From the NCBI GenBank assembly GCA_016124655.1, contig WGNI01000003.1, positions 62,001 to 126,000 of the forward strand: a stretch of DNA of 64,000 nucleotides, in the 5' to 3' direction. Below, in pieces: positions 1 through 7,650 of the stretch. This DNA comes from Alphaproteobacteria bacterium (GTDB taxonomy: Bacteria > Pseudomonadota > Alphaproteobacteria > Caulobacterales > Aquidulcibacteraceae). Both the position numbers and the translations under genes were made by a program. The notes under the pieces were generated by a model. It had not been told where the DNA came from, ran no database searches, and worked only from the letters and a program-made list of their open reading frames with translations. Position 1 is the first letter of the stretch; each line of letters starts with the position of its first letter.

Positions 1-183
1 GGCGGATGCGGCTTGCGGCGTCGATTTAGCGGTTTGGACGGCGGCGCCCGGCGACGATCGGCCCAACGAGGTCACGCGCATTCCTGCAATGAAGGGTCAA
101 AGAAAGCGCGTGGGTGCGGGCAAGTCGCGGCGAAAAAACGGCCAAAGAGCGTGCAGCTTGAGGCGCGCGCAGCGCCGCCGGGA
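1..183. other. Window edge, no gene recognised
   Basis: This stretch lies downstream of the acyl-CoA dehydrogenase stop codon. Open frames cross it on both strands, but they are continuations of frames running antisense or out of register through the dehydrogenase and encode arginine-rich low-complexity protein. I see no tRNA, convincing terminator hairpin or conserved motif. Confidence 0.5.
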
Positions 184-1356
184 TCAATAGGATTTCGGCA
201 GGCCCAGCACGCGCTCGGCGATGAAGTTCAAGATCATCTCGCGCGACACCGGCACGATGCGCGCGATCATCGCTTCGCGGAAATAGCGCTCCACATAATA
301 TTCCTTCGCATAGCCCATCCCGCCATGCGCCATCACCGCGGCCTCGCACGCATTGAACCCCGCCTCGCCGCCAAGATATTTCGCCGCATTCGCCTCCGCG
401 CCGCACTCCTTGCCGGCGTCGAACAGCGCAGCCGCCTTGAACGCCAGCAGATTGGCCGCCTCCAGCTCCGCCCACGCGCGCGCCAGGGGATGCGCCACCC
501 CTTGGTTCTGCCCGATTGGGCGTCCGAACACTTCGCGTTCTTTCGCGTATTGCGCCGCGCGCGCCAGCGCCGCGCGTCCGAGACCCACGGCCTCCGCGCC
601 GATCAACACGCGTTCCGGATTGAGCCCCGTGAGCAATATCCGGAAACCCTGGCCTTCCTCGCCGATCAGATCGTCGCGCGGCACGTCCAGGCCGTCGATG
701 AACAGCGTGTTGCACTCCACCGCCTTGCGGCCCATTTTTGGGATCGGCTGCGCTTCAATCTTGCTGCGGTCGAAATCTGTGTAGAAGAGGGACAGGCCGT
801 CGGTCGGCTTGCGGCACTGATCCTTCGGCGTCGTGCGCGCAATGATCAAAATCTTGTCGGCGCGCTGCGCGTTGGTCGTCCAGATCTTTCGCCCCGTGAT
901 GCGATAGCCGGCATTGGTGCGCTCTGCACGTGTTTGCAGGCTCGCCGTGTCGAGCCCGGAATTCGGTTCCGTCACCGCGAAGCAGGATTTGTCTTCGCCG
1001 CTGATGATGCGCGGCAGAAAACGCTTCTTCTGCTCCGGCGTACCGAATTTCACCACCGGCATCAGGCCGAATATGTTCAGATGGATCGCGCTCGCGCCGG
1101 AAAAGCCTGCGCCCGATTGCGCCACCGTCTGCATCATCAGCGCGGCTTCCGTGAGCCCCAGACCCGCGCCGCCGAATTCCTCCGGCATCGCCACGCCGAG
1201 CCAGCCGCCCGCCGCGATCGCATCGACGAAGGCGTTGGGAAAGTCTCCGGTGTCATCCACCTTGCGCCAATAGGGGTCGTCAAACTGCGCGCAGATTTTT
1301 TCGATGGCGTCCTTGATGGCCGCCTGCGCGTCGGAGAGTTCGACCGTGAGGGTCAT
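184..1356 (-). CDS. Acyl-CoA dehydrogenase
   Basis: A 390-residue flavoprotein of the acyl-CoA dehydrogenase family, predicted to oxidise an acyl-CoA to the 2-enoyl-CoA and pass electrons to ETF. The usual landmarks are present: the FAD/substrate segment FAVTEPNSG (about 126-134), the IWTTNAQ loop (about 158-164) and HGGMGY near 344. The usual C-terminal YEGT catalytic glutamate is absent (the region reads IVPVSRE, about 367-373). A glutamate in NPER (E248) occupies the helix position used as catalytic base by isovaleryl-CoA and long-chain dehydrogenases, which suggests a branched or long-chain substrate. It is the last gene of the minus-strand set and its ATG overlaps the upstream oxidase stop (ATGA). 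The family is certain, the substrate is not. Confidence 0.93.
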   Translation of the reverse strand: MTLTVELSDAQAAIKDAIEKICAQFDDPYWRKVDDTGDFPNAFVDAIAAGGWLGVAMPEEFGGAGLGLTEAALMMQTVAQSGAGFSGASAIHLNIFGLMPVVKFGTPEQKKRFLPRIISGEDKSCFAVTEPNSGLDTASLQTRAERTNAGYRITGRKIWTTNAQRADKILIIARTTPKDQCRKPTDGLSLFYTDFDRSKIEAQPIPKMGRKAVECNTLFIDGLDVPRDDLIGEEGQGFRILLTGLNPERVLIGAEAVGLGRAALARAAQYAKEREVFGRPIGQNQGVAHPLARAWAELEAANLLAFKAAALFDAGKECGAEANAAKYLGGEAGFNACEAAVMAHGGMGYAKEYYVERYFREAMIARIVPVSREMILNFIAERVLGLPKSY

Positions 1357-2402
1357 GGCGTATCTTTCCCTGTTTCAAATCGATCCGGGCGGAACGCGCG
1401 CCACAAAGGCGGCAGGTCTTCCTCAAACACGTGGGCGCAAATCATTTCAGCGGTAATCGGGGCGAGCAACCAGCCATTGCGAGAATGCCCGCACGCCACG
1501 AGCGCGCCATCCGCACCCGATGGCCCCACCAAGGGCATCCAATCAGGCGACATCGCGCGCACGCCCGCCCAACCGCCGTCGAGCAGGCGAAGCTGCCCGC
1601 CGAAGACAGGATTGGCGCTGACAAACATGTCGGTCAGGCGGTTGCGGTCGAGCGTCTGATCGGCGTTGCCGATCTCCATCGTCGCACCGAGAAGCAGAGC
1701 GCCGGAGGGCTGCGGCGTCAGATAAAGGCCAGGGGCATGCACGGTGCGGTCCGGCGCATCAGGCGCCGCGACGCACGCGATCTGGCCTTTTGCAGGCTGC
1801 ACATGCTTCAGCGCTGCCGCACGCGCAAAGAGCGCCGGATCAATCGCGCCGCCCGGCGCAAACACAACGCGATCGGCGTCAAGATCGACAGCGCATGCAT
1901 CCTCGCCAAACCGGGTTGCGACGCCAGCGTCAAGCGCTGCGCCCAGCAGAGCTGTGTAGCTTGCGACGGGATCGAGTGCGCCTTCGTCGGCGCAATAGAG
2001 CGCTGCATCCGACCACGCATGCCGCACAGGGCGACACGCGTGCTCAAGCGCCTGCGCGAGTCCCAGCATCGCGCCCTGCTCTGCGCCGTCGCGCGCAAGA
2101 AAATACCCGCCGTCGAACCGCGAAACATCACGCAACGCGCTGCGTTCCGCACGCGTGCGCCAAAGATGAAAACTCGTCAGAGCGAGTTCAGCGAAATCGG
2201 CGTCCGGCGAAGGGAGATTGGTGGTCTCCACGAACGGCGCCAGCATCCCCGCCGCCGACAACGATCCATTGGCGGCGCGGGTCAATGCGCCCCGCTCCAA
2301 TCGATCCCACAGCGTCACACGCGCACCGCGCTCGCTGAGGCGCAGCGCGCAGAAGACGCCCACGATCCCCGCGCCGATGACTGCGACCTTCGGACCATTC
2401 AT
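1353..2402 (-). CDS. FAD-dependent oxidoreductase, DAO/ThiO (glycine oxidase)-like
   Basis: A 349-residue D-amino-acid-oxidase-fold flavoprotein. The start is set at the ATG giving MNGPKVAVIGAG. This places the dinucleotide-binding GxGxxG at the very N-terminus and overlaps the upstream stop as ATGA; the longer in-frame extension would run into the SLOG gene. Near the C-terminus, GWAGVRAMSPDWMPLVG followed by CGHSRNGWLLAP resembles the substrate-side and FAD-closing motifs of ThiO and other DAO enzymes. ThiO oxidises glycine for thiazole synthesis, but no thi genes are adjacent, so another amine or amino acid is equally possible. It is probably cotranscribed with the SLOG and patatin genes upstream and the acyl-CoA dehydrogenase downstream. 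Confidence 0.85.
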   Translation of the reverse strand: MNGPKVAVIGAGIVGVFCALRLSERGARVTLWDRLERGALTRAANGSLSAAGMLAPFVETTNLPSPDADFAELALTSFHLWRTRAERSALRDVSRFDGGYFLARDGAEQGAMLGLAQALEHACRPVRHAWSDAALYCADEGALDPVASYTALLGAALDAGVATRFGEDACAVDLDADRVVFAPGGAIDPALFARAAALKHVQPAKGQIACVAAPDAPDRTVHAPGLYLTPQPSGALLLGATMEIGNADQTLDRNRLTDMFVSANPVFGGQLRLLDGGWAGVRAMSPDWMPLVGPSGADGALVACGHSRNGWLLAPITAEMICAHVFEEDLPPLWRAFRPDRFETGKDTP

Positions 2403-3079
2403 GCCGCGCGCATTTCCGGCGGCCGCACGATGCGCTCGAAGCGCGCCGTGAGCGTGTCGTAAAGCTTGCGCCGAAAACTGCCTGCGCGCGGCAGAGGCGC
2501 CGGCGGCACCAGGCGCGCGGGCTTCGGCTCCGCCGCGGAAATCCACAGCACTAGCCCGCCCTTTTCAAGCATCAGCGCGGCGACCTCGGACGTGCCGCCC
2601 GGCCCTTTCGGCGGCAAGCCGTTCCACACCGCAAGCAGCACATCGGCCTTCTCGATCAGCGCGCGGCCCACCGCAGCATAGGGCGCGGCATCCCCGCCGA
2701 TCGCCTCGACGACATGTTTCTCCACCGGAGCAACTTTTCGCGACGCCTGCAGTAAGCCGTAAAATTGGCGCACGGAGGCTTCGTTCTCGAAATCGAGCGT
2801 ATAGCGCTCAGGATGGAACGGCAGCGGCGTCACCAGCCGCCAACCGCGCACCAGCGCCGCTTCCGCAGCATAGCGATCCGCGCCTTCCGCAATCGCGGAA
2901 CACATGGTCATCTTCACCGGGCCGGCGGAGATATCGCGGCTTGCGTCTTCGACCTCATCAAGCGCGCGCGCGATCTCCGCTTCGATGCGCGGGCGCTCAT
3001 GGACGGGCAATTGGTTCAGCCGGTGGCCGGTGACGGCGACAATGACGCTGCGGACGCTCACGCTTGGGCTTTGCTCCAT
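2399..3079 (-). CDS. SLOG-type (TGHR/EGAD) putative nucleotide-binding protein
   Basis: A 226-residue protein. It starts with a hydrophobic strand leading into TGHR (residues 17-20), followed by CSAIAEGAD (60-68), TPLPF (84-88) and a YTLDF segment (93-97). This order matches the Rossmann-like SLOG/LOG-DprA superfamily, which binds nucleotides or nucleotide-derived ligands. From about residue 185 the tail is proline- and arginine-rich. There is no membrane segment. The gene overlaps the patatin gene by 22 bases if the ATG is used. A GTG at 3061 forming GTGA with the patatin stop, with GGAG upstream, is a reasonable alternative start. Sensor-like SLOG proteins coupled to effectors are known from comparative genomics; linking this one to the patatin is inference. 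Confidence 0.7.
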   Translation of the reverse strand: MEQSPSVSVRSVIVAVTGHRLNQLPVHERPRIEAEIARALDEVEDASRDISAGPVKMTMCSAIAEGADRYAAEAALVRGWRLVTPLPFHPERYTLDFENEASVRQFYGLLQASRKVAPVEKHVVEAIGGDAAPYAAVGRALIEKADVLLAVWNGLPPKGPGGTSEVAALMLEKGGLVLWISAAEPKPARLVPPAPLPRAGSFRRKLYDTLTARFERIVRPPEMRAA

Positions 3080-4287
3080 GCCGGCAGATCGAATTTCGGA
3101 TCGGGATACATGTGGTCGACGAAGGTCTTGCCGGCTTCCTGCCCGATCTCCAGCAGAAGCGCGATATTGGCGGGATCGCCATTGGCGAGCTGATCGAGCT
3201 CTTCCAGCATGTTCGGCGCAAGATCGCGGCCGAGCAGCGCCTCCACCGGCGCAGGCGTGGGGCGTTCGCCGCGCGGCGGCTTGCGCCGCACGTCAAGCCG
3301 CACATCGATGCGCTGATAATCCATCACCGCAGCGCCGGTGAACGGCGATCCCGCCATGTCGCCGATTTCGGAATTGACCGTCCAGGGCTTGTGCACCCGA
3401 GACATCGCCTGCATCGCCATGACGCCCTGGATTTGGGTGTCGTAAATCATCGCCCGCAGCGCCGCGATGGCCTTCAAAGCGGTCAATTGAAAATCGAACC
3501 AGCGCCGGCGCGCCGTGGGCCGCCGCATGCCGGTGCCGAACGACGTCATCATCAGCTGATCGGCGCCGGGCGTCCATTTGAAGCCGTATTGCGGAACAAG
3601 CGCCGTCAACAAAAGCTGAATGCTGGGATTGTTGTTGGCGCTGACCGCGCCGTCGACGAAATAGCCGGGCGTCACCGGCCGCATCTTCTTGTCGAACTCG
3701 GTGTTGATTTTGACTTCGTCGAAGAAAGTCGGCGCAGCCGCGCTGGCGCGCACCAGATCGATCAACTGATAATACCGGTTGGGAATCGTCTTGGCGTCCT
3801 GCGGATTGAAATAGGGGCTGTCGGGATGATTGGTCAGCACCCAAGCGCTGCCTGTATCGATGCGCTTGGCGTGAATCGACAAGCCCGTCTTGATGTTCTC
3901 CGCATCGCCGAGCTGAATGTCGCGCAGCACCGGCGTCAGCGCATTGGTCAGCGCGCGATGATCGTATTTCGACTTCAGAAAGAGCCCGGTGCCGACCGCC
4001 TTCTTGAACACCACCGGGCCGAGATCGGCATAAAGCGTCGTCATGTCGGCGACGGACCGCCCAAGCGCCAGCCCGGTGGCGATGATCGCGCCCGTCGATG
4101 TGCCCCCGATCAGATCATAATAATCCGACAGCACGAAGTTTGGGTCGCCGGAGCGCCGGCGCAGCTCCTTTTCGAGCGCCGCCAGCATCCCCAACGTCAA
4201 GATGCCCTTCACGCCCCCGCCGTCGAGCGACAGGATGCGCTTCGGTCCCTGATCCGGCGCGAGATGGTCTGCGAGCGTCTTCGGCAT
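3058..4287 (-). CDS. Patatin-like phospholipase
   Basis: A 409-residue patatin-family lipid acyl hydrolase. The oxyanion motif DGGGVKG (residues 22-28), the nucleophile elbow GTSTG (62-66, Ser64) and the catalytic dyad DGA (Asp212) are all intact, so an active serine hydrolase is expected. No signal peptide or membrane span is visible; action on the inner leaflet of the membrane is inferred. The start is the ATG at 4287, which has GGGGGA five bases upstream. A TTG at 4338 would overlap the FolC-like stop but adds 17 non-conserved residues. The immediate downstream partner is the SLOG protein. Patatins act as membrane-damaging effectors in CBASS (CapV), but no cyclase or other defence gene lies nearby. 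Confidence 0.92.
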   Translation of the reverse strand: MPKTLADHLAPDQGPKRILSLDGGGVKGILTLGMLAALEKELRRRSGDPNFVLSDYYDLIGGTSTGAIIATGLALGRSVADMTTLYADLGPVVFKKAVGTGLFLKSKYDHRALTNALTPVLRDIQLGDAENIKTGLSIHAKRIDTGSAWVLTNHPDSPYFNPQDAKTIPNRYYQLIDLVRASAAAPTFFDEVKINTEFDKKMRPVTPGYFVDGAVSANNNPSIQLLLTALVPQYGFKWTPGADQLMMTSFGTGMRRPTARRRWFDFQLTALKAIAALRAMIYDTQIQGVMAMQAMSRVHKPWTVNSEIGDMAGSPFTGAAVMDYQRIDVRLDVRRKPPRGERPTPAPVEALLGRDLAPNMLEELDQLANGDPANIALLLEIGQEAGKTFVDHMYPDPKFDLPAWSKAQA

Positions 4288-4334
4288 GCGATCCCCCGTT
4301 CTGGCGTCTTCAGCTGTGTAGCCGCGCGGGCCGC

Positions 4335-5570
4335 TCAAAAGAAGGCCAGCGCATCGGGATCCATCCCCAGCTGCGCGGCCTTGAACTCCGCGGCGAGGAA
4401 AAGCCCGCCCGCGGCGTAGATTGTGGCTTCGTGGTCCTGCGCCCAGTCCAGCGCCAGCGCCCGCGCCGCTTCGACCGTGTCAGCCCCAACAACGGTCGCG
4501 CCAGGATTGTAGTCCCGCGCGAGCGCGGCGATCTCCGCGGCGGCGCGGCCCTTGTGGCGCGCAGCCGTCGCGATGATGCGCGGGAACGCCGGCGCGAGCC
4601 GAGAGACGATCGCAGTCGCGTCCTTGTCCACCGAGCATCCGACAGCCAGGATGCGCGGCGCTTCGCCGGCAAGAGCGGCGAACCCCTCCAGCGCGGCCTC
4701 GATCGCCGCAGGCGTATGGCCCACATCGATGATCATGCGCGGCGCGGCGCTGATCGTCTCCAGCCGGCCAGGCCAGCGCGTGTGCGCAAGCCTTGCGATA
4801 GTCGCCGCGCGCGCGGCCGCCGGCGAGCCGAGCAAATGCCCCGCAAGCGTCTGTGCGATCGCCGCGTTCATCCGCTGGTGCGCTCCGGGCAACGGCGGAG
4901 AAACCGAGCATGCTTCAGGCGTAACGAAGACGGGCGTGCAATGGCGATCACGCGCGCGCGCTTCGATCGCCGCGCGATGCGGTTCGCAAGTCTCGCCGAA
5001 CACGATCACTGCGCCTTCGGCGGCGACATCCATCTTGTCGAGCGCGATCGCCTCAAGCGTGTCGCCCAAGAGGTGCGTGTGCTCCAGATCGAGCGACGTG
5101 ACCGCCGCCAGCTTCGGCGCGGCAAGGCGCGTAACGTCATGGCGCCCGCCGATCCCCGCTTCCCAGACGACCGCCGCGCAACCGCGCTCCTGAAACCAGG
5201 ATGCGGCGACAAGAAACAGAAACTCGAATCCATTAGTGACGCCAACGTGCGCAGCGCTCGCGTCGGCCGCATCCTCCACGGCGCGCCAATGGCGCTTCAG
5301 CGCGGCATCATCGATGTCATCGTCATCGATGCGAAAACGTTCATGAATGCGCAACAGATGCGGCGAGGTGAAAAGACCCACCGGCGCCTTTTCTTGCATC
5401 AAGATGGCCTGCAGCATGGCCGCTGTGGAGCCCTTGCCGTTCGAGCCGGTGATCACGCAAGACCGATCGGAGAACAATGCAAGATCAATCCCCGCTGCAT
5501 CGGCCACGGCGAAAACGCGCGCGCGCTGATCGCCGTCTACGAACTTGGGATGTTTCGGTAATAAGTTCAT
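4335..5570 (-). CDS. FolC-like Mur ligase family protein
   Basis: A 411-residue Mur ligase-fold enzyme resembling dihydrofolate/folylpolyglutamate synthase. The P-loop reads GSNGKGST (42-49; FolC usually has GTNGKGS). It is followed by TSPHLLRIHERF, the EAGIGGRHD segment, LEHTHLLGDTLEAIA and WPGRLE, all characteristic of FolC. Length is typical. The ATG overlaps the stop of the ATP-grasp gene (ATGA), so the two are translationally coupled. FolC is normally found near accD or trp genes in related genomes, so this may be a second, specialised copy. The ATP-grasp partner suggests that the pair could form a peptide-like bond other than folate polyglutamylation. That is inference; a plain FolC role remains possible. 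Confidence 0.85.
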   Translation of the reverse strand: MNLLPKHPKFVDGDQRARVFAVADAAGIDLALFSDRSCVITGSNGKGSTAAMLQAILMQEKAPVGLFTSPHLLRIHERFRIDDDDIDDAALKRHWRAVEDAADASAAHVGVTNGFEFLFLVAASWFQERGCAAVVWEAGIGGRHDVTRLAAPKLAAVTSLDLEHTHLLGDTLEAIALDKMDVAAEGAVIVFGETCEPHRAAIEARARDRHCTPVFVTPEACSVSPPLPGAHQRMNAAIAQTLAGHLLGSPAAARAATIARLAHTRWPGRLETISAAPRMIIDVGHTPAAIEAALEGFAALAGEAPRILAVGCSVDKDATAIVSRLAPAFPRIIATAARHKGRAAAEIAALARDYNPGATVVGADTVEAARALALDWAQDHEATIYAAGGLFLAAEFKAAQLGMDPDALAFF

Positions 5571-6553
5571 GCCAGCGCCGCCGCGAAATTCGCCGACCAG
5601 ATCACCTCGATGAGATCGAACCGGCCCTGCGCCTCCAGCGTCTCCAGCGCCGGGCTCGCGTTGGCTTCAATGATGATCAGATCGCTCAGATCCCGCGCAG
5701 GCGACACGTCAAACACGTCAATCGCAGCGAGCCGCAAGCCAAGCGCCGCTGCAGCGCCGAGCCCCGCGCGCGCCAACGCCGCTGGCGCAGGCGCGATGAT
5801 CGCCTCCGCGTCGCCGCCGGCCGAGCGATTGGCGCGGCCCATGAGAAACACCTCTTCGCCAAGGCGCGGCGTAAAGTCCGAAGGCACAAGCGCGCCATCC
5901 CCACGCCGAAACCGAAGCCCCGATGCCGGCGAACGCTGCGCGATGGTCGGCTTTGCCGGCGTGGCGGCAAGGAGATCGCCAACCGTGCGCACGCCATCCC
6001 CCACGAGGCGCGGCGCGCGCTTGCGATAGGCAAACAGCGCTGCGTCTTCGAGAACGAACACGCGGTGCTCCGCGCCCTCAACAAGAGGCTGCACGAGGAA
6101 TACGTCGTGCGCCATCGCCACGCGCGCCATATAGTCCGCGAACTGCGCCGCATCCGACACGATCTCGGCCAGCTCGCCCCGCGATCCGGCGTTGGGCTTA
6201 CAAAACAGCGGAAACTGAGCGCTTCGCGAAAACGCCAACGCGTCGTCCGGCTCGCGGCCCGGCGCACGGAACGCAGCGTGCCGCGTGGTTGCGAAAAACG
6301 TCCGCGTGGGAATGACCTGAAGCCCCGCCTCGCTCATCACGCGCGTCGCGAAGCTCTTGTCCCTCGCCAGCGAATAGGCGCGCCCCGAATTGAGCGCATA
6401 GGGCGTCGATGACCCACACGCGAAGGTCGCCCGCCGCATGCCGTCGCGCACTTCGAAGAGATACGCGTCGTCCCCGTCGAGGCTGCGAAACCCATACCCG
6501 AGCGCCTCCGCGCTGTGACGAGCGAAGCGGGCGTGGCTGTTAAGGCGATGCAC
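5567..6553 (-). CDS. ATP-grasp ligase, cyanophycin-synthetase-like
   Basis: About 328 residues of ATP-grasp fold. Visible elements are the lead-in LARDKSFATRVMSEAGL, the ATP-binding lysine strand PLFCKPNAGSRG, VQPLVEGAEHRVFV, the GDGVRTVGDLL segment and a C-terminal metal/ATP strand IIIEANASPALE. GDG-x-R-T-V-x-DLL with the preceding R-x-P closely follows the ATP-grasp half of cyanophycin synthetase (CphA). The frame can be extended to 6616, but those codons (DPEVPGSSPGRGT) are the sense of tRNA-His and are not protein. The first plausible start is GTG at 6553; the exact start is uncertain and no strong ribosome site is seen. It is coupled to the FolC-like Mur ligase downstream, giving the same domain order as CphA in two genes. 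Confidence 0.8.
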   Translation of the reverse strand: MHRLNSHARFARHSAEALGYGFRSLDGDDAYLFEVRDGMRRATFACGSSTPYALNSGRAYSLARDKSFATRVMSEAGLQVIPTRTFFATTRHAAFRAPGREPDDALAFSRSAQFPLFCKPNAGSRGELAEIVSDAAQFADYMARVAMAHDVFLVQPLVEGAEHRVFVLEDAALFAYRKRAPRLVGDGVRTVGDLLAATPAKPTIAQRSPASGLRFRRGDGALVPSDFTPRLGEEVFLMGRANRSAGGDAEAIIAPAPAALARAGLGAAAALGLRLAAIDVFDVSPARDLSDLIIIEANASPALETLEAQGRFDLIEVIWSANFAAALA

Positions 6554-6573
6554 GGGTGACAGCGCTGACAGGA

Positions 6574-6650
6574 TGGTACCGCGTCCAGGGCTCGAACCAG
6601 GGACCTCCGGATCCACAATCCGGCGCTCTAACCAACTGAGCTAACGCGGC
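6574..6650 (-). tRNA. tRNA-His (anticodon GTG)
   Basis: A complete cloverleaf on the minus strand with encoded CCA (6574-6576). The anticodon stem CCGGA/TCCGG closes the loop TTGTGGA, anticodon GTG. The T arm is CCTGG/CCAGG and the acceptor GCCGCGT/ACGCGGT. The first acceptor pair is G1-U72 and the discriminator is A73 rather than the C73 found in most bacteria. This is the known alphaproteobacterial tRNA-His type, whose HisRS does not depend on a G-1:C73 pair. Confidence 0.96.
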
Positions 6651-6708
6651 CCGCCAAGGGCGCGGACACTACGCATCGGCGACGCGGCAGGCAAGGGCTG
6701 CAAAACCG

Positions 6709-7518
6709 CTAAACCGGTCCCCAGCCGCGCTGATTGATATAGGCGCGCATCTCGCCGATCCGGCTCGCGGGATCAGGGTGGGTGGACAAGAATTGCGGCG
6801 GGCGGTTGCCGCCCTGCTGCGCCATGCGCCCCCAGAACGTGATCGCCTGGCGGACGTCATAGTTTGCGGAGTGCATGTAGTTGAGGCCGATGATGTCGGC
6901 TTCCGACTCCTGCGCCCGCGAGAACGGAAGGCTCAAGCCCACCTGTGCGCCAAGCCCCAGCGCCGCCATGGCGACCTGACTGTTGATCGCGGCGCCCGCG
7001 GCTTGCAGGGCGGCGTTCTGCGCCACTTCCCGGCTATAGCGCTCCGCCGCGTGCCGGCCGGTGACATGGCCAGCCTCGTGGCCCATCACGGTGGCGAGCT
7101 GATCGTCCGTCTCGGCCAGCTCCATGATGCCGCGATAGAAGCCGACTTTGCCGCCCGGCAGCACATAGGCGTTGGCCTCCTGCCGGTCGAATACCACAAA
7201 CTCCCATTGCAGATCCGTACGTCCGGTCGCCTGCGCGATGCGCCGGCCGACGCGCTCCAGCCGAGCCTGCTGCGCGGCATTGTTCCAGACGCGGTTCTGC
7301 TGGCGCTCCTGCGCCCAGGCTTGCAGCGCCATCTGGTTGAGCTGCGCCTCGTCAACCAGAATGAGTTGGCTGCGCCCGGTTACGGGATTTGGGGCGCACG
7401 CGGGCGCCACCAGGACAAGCGATCCCCCCGCAAGCGCCCGGACGACATCGCGCCGCGGCATTTTCGAAACGTCGACAAGCTTGGGCGCGGCGTCGTTCGA
7501 AGCGTGGCTCTGGCACAT
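6709..7518 (-). CDS. M48 family metalloprotease, probable lipoprotein
   Basis: A 269-residue zinc metalloprotease. The HEAGH zinc site lies at about 147-151 and the third ligand in ESEAD (about 205-209), in the usual context SLPFSRAQESEADIIG, with the STHPDPASRI motif near the C-terminus. The N-terminus carries PRRDVVRALAGGS then VLVAPAC, a twin-arginine-like, lipobox-like export signal, so it is probably anchored in the envelope. This is like BepA/LoiP-type proteases that maintain outer membrane proteins. The start at 7518 is preceded by GAGGAG; about 29 further in-frame residues upstream look non-coding. It is divergent from the crystallin gene. Confidence 0.9.
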   Translation of the reverse strand: MCQSHASNDAAPKLVDVSKMPRRDVVRALAGGSLVLVAPACAPNPVTGRSQLILVDEAQLNQMALQAWAQERQQNRVWNNAAQQARLERVGRRIAQATGRTDLQWEFVVFDRQEANAYVLPGGKVGFYRGIMELAETDDQLATVMGHEAGHVTGRHAAERYSREVAQNAALQAAGAAINSQVAMAALGLGAQVGLSLPFSRAQESEADIIGLNYMHSANYDVRQAITFWGRMAQQGGNRPPQFLSTHPDPASRIGEMRAYINQRGWGPV

Positions 7519-7650
7519 GGCGGCAGTCTCCTCAGGGCGCGCGTTCCGGCATAACCTGCCCAAACGCCGGATGAACGACGCGTCGTCGGGCCGTTCAGAC
7601 GACAACGTCTAATCTAGCGCTCAGGTCCATTCTTGGGGAGCGGCGAACGC

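Noticed and set aside
13..1659. A 548-codon plus-strand open frame antisense to the acyl-CoA dehydrogenase and oxidase
   Set aside because: Its protein is Arg/His/Ala-rich with no family features, while the minus strand encodes two well-conserved enzymes. Long antisense frames are expected at this GC content.
2399..4287. CBASS-type anti-phage operon
   Set aside because: A CapV-like patatin is present, but there is no cGAS/DncV-like cyclase, Cap2/Cap3 or HORMA/TRIP13 gene nearby, so the known system cannot be claimed.
3064..4419. A 451-codon plus-strand frame opposite the patatin gene
   Set aside because: The patatin catalytic motifs on the minus strand are complete; the antisense product is a His/Arg-rich shadow.
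6554..6616. N-terminal extension (DPEVPGSSPGRGT) of the ATP-grasp protein
   Set aside because: This is the translation of the tRNA-His 3' half, a well-known annotation artefact near tRNA genes.
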